Shown here: piece by piece, positions 1-9,141 of the stretch | Layout of the letters: every line of letters begins with the position of its first letter | Numbering within the stretch: the first letter of the stretch is position 1 | NCBI RefSeq assembly: GCF_001008165.2 | Contig: NZ_CP011452.2 | Location: 1,364,001 to 1,428,000, forward strand | Reading direction: 5' to 3' | From: Croceibacterium atlanticum | GTDB taxonomy: Bacteria > Pseudomonadota > Alphaproteobacteria > Sphingomonadales > Sphingomonadaceae | DNA: 64,000 bases | Program-made: the position numbers and the translations under genes | Notes under the pieces: model-generated | What the model saw: only the letters and a program-made list of their open reading frames with translations | Database searches by the model: none | Told to the model about the DNA's origin: nothing

Positions 1-865
<865 letters not shown>

Positions 866-948
866 CTACCTCTGGAATTAGGTTCGTTTATGCAACTTAT
901 CTCCTGCCAGCGGACCTGAAAAGCATTTTTACGGATAGAAGCTGCTAT

Positions 949-1416
949 TCAGCCCCGCCCGCGATAGGGAGCCACGCCCTGATCCGGCAGCCACAGCCCT
1001 TCGGGCGGCGTGCCGCTCTGCCAGAAAACGTCAATCGGTATGCCGCCGCGCGGATACCAATAGCCGCCGATCCGCAGCCAGCGCGGTTCCATTTCATTGA
1101 ACAGACGCTGCCCGATGCCCACGGTCACATCCTCGTGAAAACCGCAATGATTGCGGAAAGAGCCGAGGAACAGTTTCAGGCTCTTGGATTCGACGATTGT
1201 CCGTTCCGGCGCATAATCGATCACCAGATGGGCGAAATCGGGCTGGCCGGTGACCGGGCATAATGATGTGAATTCCGGCGCGGCGAAACGGATGCAATAG
1301 AGCGATCCGGCGCGCGGATTGGGCACGTAATCAAGTTCTGCGGATTCGGGGGATTCGGGCAGCGCGCTCTGCTGGCCAAGATGGCGCGGGCTGCCGGTTT
1401 CGGAATGGTTGCTCAT
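949..1416 (-). CDS. queF: NADPH-dependent 7-cyano-7-deazaguanine (preQ0) reductase
   Basis: Reduces the nitrile of preQ0 to preQ1 in queuosine tRNA-modification synthesis. The 155-residue length fits the short, unimodal QueF type. Visible family motifs are the catalytic cysteine in [12 protein letters not shown], the NADPH/substrate motif ESKSLKLFL, and NHCGFHEDV. The ATG at 1416 was chosen because it opens the MSNHSETG start; an in-frame start 36 bases upstream adds a short basic stretch with no family resemblance. It is transcribed toward pobA with an 89-base gap and is divergent from the plus-strand gene at 1518, so the 1417-1517 gap probably carries two promoters. Confidence 0.93.
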   Translation of the reverse strand: MSNHSETGSPRHLGQQSALPESPESAELDYVPNPRAGSLYCIRFAAPEFTSLCPVTGQPDFAHLVIDYAPERTIVESKSLKLFLGSFRNHCGFHEDVTVGIGQRLFNEMEPRWLRIGGYWYPRGGIPIDVFWQSGTPPEGLWLPDQGVAPYRGRG

Positions 1417-1517
1417 GCAACGGTCAATGCCGCGATCGCGCGCGCTGCACAAGGGAGCGCATTACGGCGGGCGATTCAGACAGGGTTCAGCGCAGCGGGC
1501 AAAATCCGCCATCACCT

Positions 1518-2669
1518 ATGCGCGCCATCGCCCTGATATATCTTGCCGCCCTGATCGTCGCCCAGCCAGCCGCTGCGGCGGGCACTCCGCTCAGCGAGTT
1601 CCGCCTGCCGGGCGATTCAACCGCGACTCCCACCCCGCAAGGACCGGTGGACCAGGATATACCCGCACCCTCGCCTGTGACGGAGCCGGGCTCCCGCCAG
1701 GAAGCGGAAGCGGAACCGGCGCCCGCGCTGGCCCCGGTCTTGCCGCAGCCGATCATCCTTCCCGAAACCGCGATATCGGTGGAACCGGCGCCGCGGCCTG
1801 CCCCGCACCGGATGGCCGAACCGCAAGCCGTGCAGGGGCAAGATGCAGCAGCGCCCTCCCCCGCAGCAACGGCAGAGCCGGAAGGAGCAGCGGAAACCAC
1901 GCCGCAACCAGGCGCCACCTCCCAGCCGATAACAACGCCAATTCCCGAACCTGCCGATCCTGCAAGCGCGCCATCCCCGCTCCCTGCCGCGAATAATTGG
2001 CTGCCGTTCCTGTTGGCCGCAGGACTGGCCCTTGCGGCCGCCCTGGCCGTTTTCCTCTGGCGCCGAAAAAGGGCCACGCCGATCGAAAGACCGGCCGTGC
2101 AACCGCCCCGGCCGGCGGCGCCAATGCCGGCATCCGCCGCTCCCCAGCCGCCTGCGTCCCCATCGCCTGCGCCCCCAGCGGCACCGGGTGTGCCACCGGG
2201 CCTGCAGGTCGGGCTCGAACCCGTGCGACTCAGCCTGTCGCTGATGAATGCGACGCTGTCCTATCGCCTCCTCCTCGCCAATCGCGGGGGCGCCCCTCTG
2301 ACAGACATCGCCATCACGGCGGACATGATCGCCGCCCATGCTTCGCAACCACGGGAACAACAGCTTGCGGGCCCCGCAGAAAATGCGCCCGTGGTGGAAC
2401 GGATCGGCCAGCTGGAACCGGGTGAACGCCGCATATTGGTGGGCGAATGCCGCCTACCCAAGGCCGATATCGTGCCGATCCGGCAGGGTGCATCTTCCCT
2501 GCTGGTGCCGCTCGCCCGGTTCCGGGTGCTGGCGAAGGATGTGCCCCCATTCTGCCAGACCTATGTCGTGGGCCTGCCGCCGAAGCGGGCACAGGCCGGG
2601 CTGCTGCCCTTCCGGCTCGACCTGGGGCCGCGCGTCTATCCGGAACTGGCCCTGCGCGCTTTCGCCTGA
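1518..2669 (+). CDS. secreted/membrane-anchored Pro-Ala-rich protein with C-terminal Ig-like domain
   Basis: Not recognised as a named family. The 383-residue product has a signal peptide (MRAIALIYLAALIVAQPAAAAG), then about 130 residues rich in Pro, Ala, Glu and Thr. One clear transmembrane helix follows at about 159-179 (NWLPFLLAAGLALAAALAVF) with a WRRKR stop-transfer. A second Pro/Ala linker comes next, then a folded C-terminal domain from about residue 230 to the end. That domain contains LSYRLLLANRGGAPLTDIAI and GQLEPGERRILVGE, a pattern resembling the beta-sandwich DUF11/CARDB type. The topology predicts a periplasmic low-complexity arm and a cytoplasmic beta domain. It lies 43 bases upstream of sseA and may be co-transcribed with it. 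Function unknown. Confidence 0.7.
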   Translation: MRAIALIYLAALIVAQPAAAAGTPLSEFRLPGDSTATPTPQGPVDQDIPAPSPVTEPGSRQEAEAEPAPALAPVLPQPIILPETAISVEPAPRPAPHRMAEPQAVQGQDAAAPSPAATAEPEGAAETTPQPGATSQPITTPIPEPADPASAPSPLPAANNWLPFLLAAGLALAAALAVFLWRRKRATPIERPAVQPPRPAAPMPASAAPQPPASPSPAPPAAPGVPPGLQVGLEPVRLSLSLMNATLSYRLLLANRGGAPLTDIAITADMIAAHASQPREQQLAGPAENAPVVERIGQLEPGERRILVGECRLPKADIVPIRQGASSLLVPLARFRVLAKDVPPFCQTYVVGLPPKRAQAGLLPFRLDLGPRVYPELALRAFA

Positions 2670-2712
2670 TCGGCGCATTTACTGGCATGCCGTGGCGGGC
2701 TACCCCTTCGCC

Positions 2713-3558
2713 ATGGATATGCTCGTTTCGACGCAATGGCTTGCCGATCAGCTCGGCGCGCCCGATCTCGTAATCCTCGATGCTTCATCGCATCTGCCCG
2801 ATGCGGGCCGCGATCCGGCGGCAGAATATCGCACCGCCCATATTCCGGGCGCGCTCTATCTGGACCTGCCGAACCTCAAGGATCCGGACAGCCCCGTCCC
2901 CTATGCCCTGCCCACCCCTGCCCAGTTCGCGGCGCGCATGGGGGAACTGGGCATTTCTGAAACGGATCGTATCTTCATCTATGACGATAGCGATGTGAAA
3001 ACCTCTGCCCGGGCGTGGTTCACAGCCCGGATGAACGGCGCGAAACATGTGGCGATCCTTGACGGCGGATTGGGCAAATGGCGCGCTGAAGGGCGACCGC
3101 TGGAAAGCGGCACCGATGCACCGCGAACCGGCAGCTTCACACCGTCCGGCGGACCGGGGGACGTGCGCAGCAAGGCCGATATTCTGGCCAATCTGGATAG
3201 CAGGGCGGAACAATTGGTCGATGCCAGGGGCAGCGCGCGCTTCCGCGGGGAAGCACCCGATTTCCGGCCGGGAGTGGCCGAAGGGCATATCCCCGGGTCC
3301 GCCAACCTGCCGTTTGGCATGGTCCTGAACAAGGATGGCACCTTCAAGGATGAAGCGGGCATTCGCGCCGCCTTTGCCGATGCCGGGATCGATCTGGATC
3401 GGCCGGTGGTGACGACTTGCGGCGGCGGCGTCACCGCGGCGGTGCTGCTCTTCGCCATGGAACTGATCGGCAAGCGGGACACCGCGCTTTATGACGGAAG
3501 CTGGACCGAATGGGGCGCCGATCCGGAAACCCCGAAAGCAAAGGGAGCATCCAGTTGA
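2713..3558 (+). CDS. sseA: 3-mercaptopyruvate sulfurtransferase (two-rhodanese-domain)
   Basis: Transfers sulfur from 3-mercaptopyruvate to a thiol or cyanide acceptor. The 281-residue protein has two rhodanese domains. The N-terminal one carries HIPGALYLDL and the acidic DDSD pseudo-active loop; the C-terminal one carries GHIPGSANLPF and the catalytic Cys236 in loop CGGGVTA. That loop matches the CG(S/T)GVTA signature of mercaptopyruvate enzymes rather than the CRxGKT loop of thiosulfate sulfurtransferases. The ATG at 2713 begins the domain directly. The TGA overlaps the TTG start of the downstream lyase by 4 bases (TTGA), so expression is probably coupled to cystathionine/cysteine sulfur metabolism. 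Confidence 0.92.
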   Translation: MDMLVSTQWLADQLGAPDLVILDASSHLPDAGRDPAAEYRTAHIPGALYLDLPNLKDPDSPVPYALPTPAQFAARMGELGISETDRIFIYDDSDVKTSARAWFTARMNGAKHVAILDGGLGKWRAEGRPLESGTDAPRTGSFTPSGGPGDVRSKADILANLDSRAEQLVDARGSARFRGEAPDFRPGVAEGHIPGSANLPFGMVLNKDGTFKDEAGIRAAFADAGIDLDRPVVTTCGGGVTAAVLLFAMELIGKRDTALYDGSWTEWGADPETPKAKGASS

Positions 3559-4760
3559 GCGGCAGAAAAGCCAGCGGCCCGGGCACGCAAGCGGTTGAAG
3601 CTGGCAGGAAAAAGGAATGGACTGGCCCGGTGGTCAACCCGCCCGTCTGGCGCGCCAGCACTCACCTTTATGAAGACACTGCCGCGCTGGCCAAGGGCCG
3701 CCCGAATGTGGATGGCAATTTCTATTACGGCCGCCGCGGATCGCCCACGCAATGGGCACTGTGCGATGCGTTGACACAGCTGGAACCGGGCGCCTTCGGC
3801 ACTCTGCTTTACCCCAGCGGCGTGGCGGCGATCGCCGGGGCGCTGATGGGCATTCTCGATGCGGGCGATGTCCTGCTGATTACCGATAATGCCTATGAAC
3901 CCAGCCGCAACATGGCGGAAATGCTGCTGAAGCCCTTCGGCATCGAAACCCGCTATTTCGATCCGCGCGATCTCGATGCCTTCCCCCATGCCTTCTGCGA
4001 CAGGACACGTGCCGTATTGCTGGAAAGCCCCGGCAGCCTGACCATGGAAATCTGCGATGTGCCCGCGCTCGCCGCCATTGCGCGGAAAAAGGGGGCGCTC
4101 AGCCTGATCGACAATACCTGGGCCGGTCCGCTCGGCTTTCCGGCTTTCGAACGCGGCTGCGACATTTCGATTATGGCGCTGACAAAACATGTCGGCGGCC
4201 ATTCGGACCTGATGATGGGTTCCGTCGCCGCAAAGGACGAAGAAATCTACACCCGCCTGCGCCAGCGGGCGCAGCTGCTGGGGCAAGTGGTTTCGCCTGA
4301 TGACGCCGCGCTGGCCCTGCGCGGATTGCGGACCATGCCGCTGCGGCTCGCGCGGTCGAGCGAGACTGCGCTGGCCATTGCCGAATGGCTGCGGGACCGG
4401 CCCGAAGTTGCCCATGTCCTGTGCCCCATGCTGCCGGGATCGCCCGGCCACGATTTGTGGAAGCGTGACTTCACCGGCGGCTGCGGCCTGTTGAGCTTCG
4501 TCCTGAAAGGGCGGCGGCCCGATGCGGTTTCCCGCCTGATCGACGGGCTGGAAATGTTCGGCATCGGCTTCAGCTGGGGCGGCTTTGAAAGCCTGGCCAT
4601 CCCGTTCGAGCCTTCCCGCGCCCGCAGTGCCACGTCCTGGCCACCGGAAGGCTGGGACCGGGATGACCGTTTCGGCGTCCGTCTTGCCATAGGGCTGGAA
4701 GACAGGGACGATCTGTTGCACGATCTTGAACAGGGTTTCGCCGCAATGGAGCGTGCATGA
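3555..4760 (+). CDS. metC: cystathionine beta-lyase (PLP-dependent)
   Basis: Cys/Met-metabolism PLP enzyme that would cleave cystathionine to homocysteine, pyruvate and ammonia. The 401-residue product carries YYGRRGSPTQ and YPSGVAAIAGAL near the N-terminus, the PLP-ring aspartate region LIDNTWAGPLGFPAF, and the PLP lysine Lys211 in MALTKHVGGHSDLMMGSV. The TKHxGGHSD form is typical of MetC/CBL rather than cystathionine gamma-synthase. The start is taken as TTG at 3555 because a GGGAG site sits 8 bases before it inside sseA and the TTGA overlap is tight. Its own stop overlaps the next ATG by 4 bases. A related lyase specificity cannot be excluded from sequence alone. Confidence 0.88.
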   Translation: MSGRKASGPGTQAVEAGRKKEWTGPVVNPPVWRASTHLYEDTAALAKGRPNVDGNFYYGRRGSPTQWALCDALTQLEPGAFGTLLYPSGVAAIAGALMGILDAGDVLLITDNAYEPSRNMAEMLLKPFGIETRYFDPRDLDAFPHAFCDRTRAVLLESPGSLTMEICDVPALAAIARKKGALSLIDNTWAGPLGFPAFERGCDISIMALTKHVGGHSDLMMGSVAAKDEEIYTRLRQRAQLLGQVVSPDDAALALRGLRTMPLRLARSSETALAIAEWLRDRPEVAHVLCPMLPGSPGHDLWKRDFTGGCGLLSFVLKGRRPDAVSRLIDGLEMFGIGFSWGGFESLAIPFEPSRARSATSWPPEGWDRDDRFGVRLAIGLEDRDDLLHDLEQGFAAMERA

Positions 4761-5932
4761 CGACATCAGCGACGGAACAGATCAGCGCGACGCCGCCACC
4801 CGAAGCTTCGCCCACGGCGGGCGCGGATACGGTTCCGGCCCCGGAAATGATCCCCGGCTACATGCAGGCCACACCGCCTGACGCAGGGGCAACAGCAGCC
4901 GCCACGCCGACCCCCGCAGACACGGATCCGGTTGCCGGTGCCGATGCGCTGAAGGAAGCCGTAACCCAGCACAGCATGACTGTGGGCAGCCTGATCGAAC
5001 AGCTCGATTCCTGGGGCTTCACCGTCGGCGACACGCGCTTTTCGGTCTGGTCCGTCCTGGTCGTGCTGGTCGTGCTGGCGGCGGTGTTCGTGCTTGCCCG
5101 GCTCGGCACCAGGCTCGCCCATGCCACGTTCAAGCGGTTCACCCGGCTCGACCCGGCCCAGCAATTGCTGGGGGAAAAGCTGCTTTCCATCGCGGTCTGG
5201 GCGCTTGCCCTGTTTATCGGCATCGACGTGCTGGGCATCGATCTTACCGCGCTGGCGGTATTTTCCGGCGCCTTCGGCCTTGCCATCGGTTTCGGCCTGC
5301 AGAAAACCTTCGGCAATCTGATCGCCGGGATCATCCTGTTGATGGACAGGTCCATCAAGCCCGGCGATGTCATCGCCATTGCCGACCAGGCGGGGAATTC
5401 CACATTCGGCCAGATCCGCCGCATTGGCTTGCGGGCCGTTTCCATCACCACGCGGGACCAGCGTGAATATCTGATTCCGAACGAAAACCTGATGGTCAAC
5501 CAGGTGGAGAACTGGTCCTATTCCAGCCGTCAGGTGCGGATGCAGATCCCGGTTGGCGTGTCCTATCATTGCGATATCAGGAAGGCTGAAGAACTGATGC
5601 TGGAAGCGGCGAAAAGCTGCCCCCGCGTGCTCAACAGTCCGCCCCCGACCTGCTGGCTGGACGGATATGGCAACAGTTCTGTCGATTTCGTCATACATTG
5701 CTGGATTACCGATCCCGAACAGGGCGTGGGCAATGTCAGGTCCGAAGTGCTGAAAAAGCTGTGGGACCTGTTCCAGGAAAACAATATCGAGATTCCCTTC
5801 CCGCAACGCGATCTGAATTTCCGCGACAACGCCCAGTTCCAGCAATTGGTCGCCGCCATTTCCCAGCGCGTGGAAGAACGGAATATCCGGCAAGATACCA
5901 GGCCCGATACCAAGCCCGATATTGGCGCCTAA
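4757..5932 (+). CDS. MscS-family mechanosensitive ion channel
   Basis: Inner-membrane tension-gated channel of 391 residues. An N-terminal Thr/Pro/Ala-rich extension of about 70 residues is followed by a helix at about 95-115 (VWSVLVVLVVLAAVFVLARL), a second at about 140-160, and the pore helix TM3 with its Gly/Ala packing pattern SGAFGLAIGFGLQKTFGNL. The MscS beta domain follows (DRSIKPGDVIAI, the RRIGLRAVSITTRD strand, and NENLMVNQVENWSYS), then the alpha/beta cage domain. The ATG overlaps the metC stop (ATGA), and a GGAG site lies inside metC. The last residues contain a short repeat (QDTRPDTKPD). Physical linkage to sulfur genes is unusual and its significance is unknown. Confidence 0.92.
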   Translation: MTTSATEQISATPPPEASPTAGADTVPAPEMIPGYMQATPPDAGATAAATPTPADTDPVAGADALKEAVTQHSMTVGSLIEQLDSWGFTVGDTRFSVWSVLVVLVVLAAVFVLARLGTRLAHATFKRFTRLDPAQQLLGEKLLSIAVWALALFIGIDVLGIDLTALAVFSGAFGLAIGFGLQKTFGNLIAGIILLMDRSIKPGDVIAIADQAGNSTFGQIRRIGLRAVSITTRDQREYLIPNENLMVNQVENWSYSSRQVRMQIPVGVSYHCDIRKAEELMLEAAKSCPRVLNSPPPTCWLDGYGNSSVDFVIHCWITDPEQGVGNVRSEVLKKLWDLFQENNIEIPFPQRDLNFRDNAQFQQLVAAISQRVEERNIRQDTRPDTKPDIGA

Positions 5933-6000
5933 AGCTGATCTAGGCGCGGCCATACCCATTCTCGCTGGCGGGATCGGTTCGCAGGGCGCACATCGCCGCC

Positions 6001-6759
6001 ATGACAAATATCGGCACAGTCTATCTGGTTGGCGCAGGCCCGGGTGATCCGGACCTGCTGACCCTGCGCGCGGCGCGGCTGCTTCAGAATGCCGGGATCG
6101 TGGTGCATGACGGGTTGATCGATCCGTCCCTGCTCGATCTCGCCCCCGCCAATGCCCGCCTGATTTCGGTTGCCAAGCGCCGTTCCAAGCACACTTTGCC
6201 GCAGGACCAGATCTGCGAATTGCTGGTGCGCGAAGCACTGGCCGGAAACGATGTTGTCCGCCTGAAGGGCGGCGATCCCTTCGTTTTCGGGCGCGGCGGG
6301 GAAGAAGCGGAGGCCTGCCGCGCGGCGGGTGTTCCGGTGGAAATCGTGCCCGGCATCAGCGCCGCCAATGGCGCGGCCGCCGCGGCGCAGATTCCGCTGA
6401 CGCACCGCGATCATGCCAGCATCGTCAGCTTCGTCGCCGGCCAGTGCAAGGGCCTGTCCGAACAGAACTGGGCCGGGCTTGCCGGCAAGGGCCGCACGCT
6501 GGTGATCTATATGGGCGTGAAAACCGCGCCGCAGATCGCTGAAAAGCTGATGGAAGACGGCCTGTCCCCCGCCATGCCGGTGGCAGTGATCGAAAATGCG
6601 GCCCGCCCGCAAATGCGCGTGCTGCGCGGCGTGCTGGCGGGACTGCCGGATCTTGTAGAAGCGGAACGGGTGCAAAGCCCGGCACTGATCGTAATCGGCG
6701 AAGTGACCGGGGCAGGCAATGCCGCGCTGGTTCACGTCGCGCAGGAGGTTTCTTCGTGA
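6001..6759 (+). CDS. cobA: uroporphyrinogen-III C-methyltransferase
   Basis: SAM-dependent SUMT that makes precorrin-2, the precursor of siroheme needed by the sulfite reductase encoded downstream. The 252-residue protein shows the tetrapyrrole-methylase signature VYLVGAGPGDPDLLTLRA at the N-terminus, VVHDGLID, RLKGGDPFVFGRGGEEAE, and VPGISAANGAAAAAQIPLTHRD. It is the single-domain form; the dehydrogenase/ferrochelatase domain of CysG is absent, so another protein must finish siroheme. It is the first gene of the cobA-DUF2849-cysI-DUF934-cysH operon, 68 bases after the mscS-like gene. The upstream ribosome site is weak. Its TGA overlaps the GTG start of the next gene by 3 bases. Confidence 0.93.
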   Translation: MTNIGTVYLVGAGPGDPDLLTLRAARLLQNAGIVVHDGLIDPSLLDLAPANARLISVAKRRSKHTLPQDQICELLVREALAGNDVVRLKGGDPFVFGRGGEEAEACRAAGVPVEIVPGISAANGAAAAAQIPLTHRDHASIVSFVAGQCKGLSEQNWAGLAGKGRTLVIYMGVKTAPQIAEKLMEDGLSPAMPVAVIENAARPQMRVLRGVLAGLPDLVEAERVQSPALIVIGEVTGAGNAALVHVAQEVSS

Positions 6760-7055
6760 AGATATTGACGGGTAACGATTTGAAGACCGGCGCGGTCACC
6801 TGGTGGGATGGCTCCAGCTGGTCGCTGCATGTCGAGGATGCAGTGGATGCGGGCGAAGAAGCCGCAGCCATCGCCGCGCGGGAAGAAGCCGCGCGCCGGG
6901 TCAATTCGCCCTATGCGATCGACGGCACGATCGATGCAGACGGCAAGGTCCGCCCCGCCCATATCAAGGACCGTATTCGCGCGCTCGGCCCGACCGTGCG
7001 CCCTGACCTTACTCTCAAGCCGGCCGATCCCGAGGCTGGAAACTGGGTGATCTGA
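6756..7055 (+). CDS. DUF2849 protein of the sulfite-reductase operon
   Basis: A 99-residue soluble protein of the DUF2849 family, which is known mainly from alphaproteobacterial sulfite/nitrite-reductase operons. Its biochemical role is not established. The N-terminus KILTGNDLKTGAVTWWDG and the C-terminal RPDLTLKPADPEAGNWVI segment are the recognisable parts; the middle is Ala/Glu-rich and probably helical. The start is GTG at 6756, supported by a full AGGAGG at 6743-6748, seven bases away, which makes this the strongest ribosome site in the operon. It overlaps cobA by 4 bases, and its TGA shares one base with the cysI ATG. Context suggests an accessory role in siroheme insertion or sulfite reduction, which is inference. 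Confidence 0.87.
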   Translation: MKILTGNDLKTGAVTWWDGSSWSLHVEDAVDAGEEAAAIAAREEAARRVNSPYAIDGTIDADGKVRPAHIKDRIRALGPTVRPDLTLKPADPEAGNWVI

Positions 7056-8689
7056 TGTACCGCTATGACCAATATGACCAGGCGATGGTCGATACCCGCG
7101 TGGAGGAATTCCGCGACCAGACCAATCGCCGCCTGAACGGCAAGCTGACCGAAGACCAGTTCAAGCCGCTGCGGCTGCAGAACGGGCTCTATCTCCAGCT
7201 CCATGCCTATATGCTGCGCGTTGCCGTGCCCTATGGCACTCTCAGTTCCGCGCAGATGCATGCGCTGGCCGACATCGCGGATAAATATGACCGCGGATAT
7301 GGCCATTTCACCACGCGGCAGAACATCCAGTATAACTGGATCAAGCTGGAAGATGCGCCCGACATCCTGGCCGATCTGGCCAAGGTGGAAATGCACGCCA
7401 TCCAGACCAGCGGCAATTGCATCCGCAATATCTCTTCGGATCATTATGCCGGCGCCGCGGCGGACGAACTGATCGATCCGCGCCCCTATGCGGAATTGCT
7501 GCGCCAATGGTCCAGTTTCCACCCGGAATTCCTGGCCCTGCCGCGCAAGTTCAAGATCTGCGTGATCGCCAGCGACACGGACCGCGCGGCCATGAAGCTG
7601 CACGATATCGGCATCCGCATGGTCCGCAATGACGCGGGCGAGATCGGCTGCGCCTTTTATGTGGGCGGCGGCATGGGCCGCACCCCGATGATTGCCCCGC
7701 TGATCCGCGATTTCGTCCCGCTGGACCAGCTCATCACTTATTCGGAAGCCTGCCTGCGCGTGTACAATCGCTATGGCCGGCGCGACAACAAGTACAAGGC
7801 GCGGATCAAGATCCTCGTCCATGAACTGGGCAAGGATGAATATGCCCGGCAGGTGGAAGAGGAATTCCAGCATCTGTTGAACCAGGGGATCGAACCGCCC
7901 CTGGCGGAACTGGAACGGATCAAGACCTATTTCCAGGATCCTGCCTTCGATGCCGATGCTTCGGACGATCTCGACCTGTCCGATCCGGCCTTTGCCGCCT
8001 GGGTGGAAAACAACACCCATGCCCACAAGCAGAGGGGCTATGTCTCCGCCACGATCAGCCTCAAGCCGGTCGGCGGCATTCCGGGCGATGCCACGGCCGA
8101 ACAGATGCATGTGATGGCCCAGCTGGCGAAGGATTACAGCTTCGACGAATGCCGTGTGACCCATGCGCAGAACATCGTCCTGCCGCATGTGAAGAAGGCG
8201 GATCTGCCGGCCCTGTGGCAGCAACTGGCGGAGCACGGGCTGGCCAGCCCCAATCTGGATACGATCGAAGATATCATCGCCTGCCCCGGCCTTGATTATT
8301 GCAGCCTGGCCAACGCCCGTTCGATCCCGGTGGCGCAGAAGATTTCCCGCCGCTTTGCGGAAAGCGGAAAATCCGGCGCACTGGGCGAATTGAAGTTGAA
8401 GATCAGCGGCTGCATCAATGCCTGCGGCCACCATCATGCCGGGCATATCGGCATTCTGGGCGTGGACCGGAAGGGCAAGGAGAACTACCAGCTCCTGCTC
8501 GGCGGATGCGAAGGCGATGACACGTCGCTGGGCAAGATCACCGGGCCGGGTTTCGACGAAGATGGCATCGTTCAGGCGGTGGAAACGGCCGCGGATGTCT
8601 ATCTGCGCGAAAAACAGGAAGGCGAGCGCTTCCTCGATACCTATCGCCGCGTGGGCATGGAGCCGTTCAAGGAGGCGCTGTATGGCTGA
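7055..8689 (+). CDS. cysI: sulfite reductase hemoprotein (siroheme, [4Fe-4S])
   Basis: Reduces sulfite to sulfide with six electrons. The 544-residue protein has the duplicated ferredoxin-like plus siroheme fold. FTTRQNIQYNW lies in the first half, and the cofactor cysteines Cys410 and Cys416 (CPGLDYCSLA) and Cys453 and Cys457 (CINACGHHH) are all present. No CysJ flavoprotein is encoded nearby, so the electron donor is probably a ferredoxin. The similar nitrite reductase NirA/NirB is a formal alternative, but cysH and cobA in the same operon favour sulfite. The ATG shares one base with the DUF2849 stop, and the 3' end overlaps the DUF934 gene by 8 bases. Confidence 0.92.
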   Translation: MYRYDQYDQAMVDTRVEEFRDQTNRRLNGKLTEDQFKPLRLQNGLYLQLHAYMLRVAVPYGTLSSAQMHALADIADKYDRGYGHFTTRQNIQYNWIKLEDAPDILADLAKVEMHAIQTSGNCIRNISSDHYAGAAADELIDPRPYAELLRQWSSFHPEFLALPRKFKICVIASDTDRAAMKLHDIGIRMVRNDAGEIGCAFYVGGGMGRTPMIAPLIRDFVPLDQLITYSEACLRVYNRYGRRDNKYKARIKILVHELGKDEYARQVEEEFQHLLNQGIEPPLAELERIKTYFQDPAFDADASDDLDLSDPAFAAWVENNTHAHKQRGYVSATISLKPVGGIPGDATAEQMHVMAQLAKDYSFDECRVTHAQNIVLPHVKKADLPALWQQLAEHGLASPNLDTIEDIIACPGLDYCSLANARSIPVAQKISRRFAESGKSGALGELKLKISGCINACGHHHAGHIGILGVDRKGKENYQLLLGGCEGDDTSLGKITGPGFDEDGIVQAVETAADVYLREKQEGERFLDTYRRVGMEPFKEALYG

Positions 8690-9137
8690 TAATCTCGGGT
8701 CCAGCTTGGACGATATCCAGTTTCGTTTCCGCGATGATGAAGCGGTCGATCATCCGGCCGTGACGGTGGATGCCTTCCTCGATCAGTCCAATGCCGCCGC
8801 CGTGCGGATCGAACCGGGTGACGATGCGCGCGAATTGCTGCCCCATCTGGACCGGATCCGGCTGGTGGAAGTGAATTTCCCCGCCTTCACCGACGGGCGC
8901 GGATATTCCGCGGCGCGGGTGCTGCGCGAAGCCGGCTATGACGGCGAATTGCGTGCCGTGGGCGATGTGCTGATCGACCAACTGGGGCATATGCGCCGCT
9001 GCGGTTTCGACAGTTTCGCACCCCAGGCGACGCTTGATGAAGCGGACGCCAGGGCGGCGTTCGATCGCTGGCCGGAAGTCTATCAGGCGACCGTCGATGC
9101 CCGGACCCCGATCTGGGCGAAGAGGCATTCGGGATAA
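8682..9137 (+). CDS. DUF934 oxidoreductase-associated protein
   Basis: A 151-residue soluble protein of the DUF934 family, a frequent but biochemically uncharacterised neighbour of siroheme-dependent sulfite/nitrite reductases. The recognisable core includes VRIEPGDDARELLPHLDRIRLVEVNFPAFTDGR, the segment YSAARVLREAGYDGELRAVGDVL, and DQLGHMRRCGFDSF. The start is the ATG at 8682, inside the last codons of cysI (8-base overlap), with a GGAGG at 8671-8675; in-frame starts farther upstream lie deep within cysI and are rejected. Co-translation with cysI suggests a stoichiometric accessory or maturation role, which is inferred from context only. Confidence 0.87.
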   Translation: MADNLGSSLDDIQFRFRDDEAVDHPAVTVDAFLDQSNAAAVRIEPGDDARELLPHLDRIRLVEVNFPAFTDGRGYSAARVLREAGYDGELRAVGDVLIDQLGHMRRCGFDSFAPQATLDEADARAAFDRWPEVYQATVDARTPIWAKRHSG

Positions 9138-9141
9138 TTTC

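Noticed and set aside
6911-8446. 511-codon minus-strand ORF opposite cysI
   Set aside because: Antisense shadow; cysI has all siroheme/Fe-S cysteines and is in an overlapping operon.
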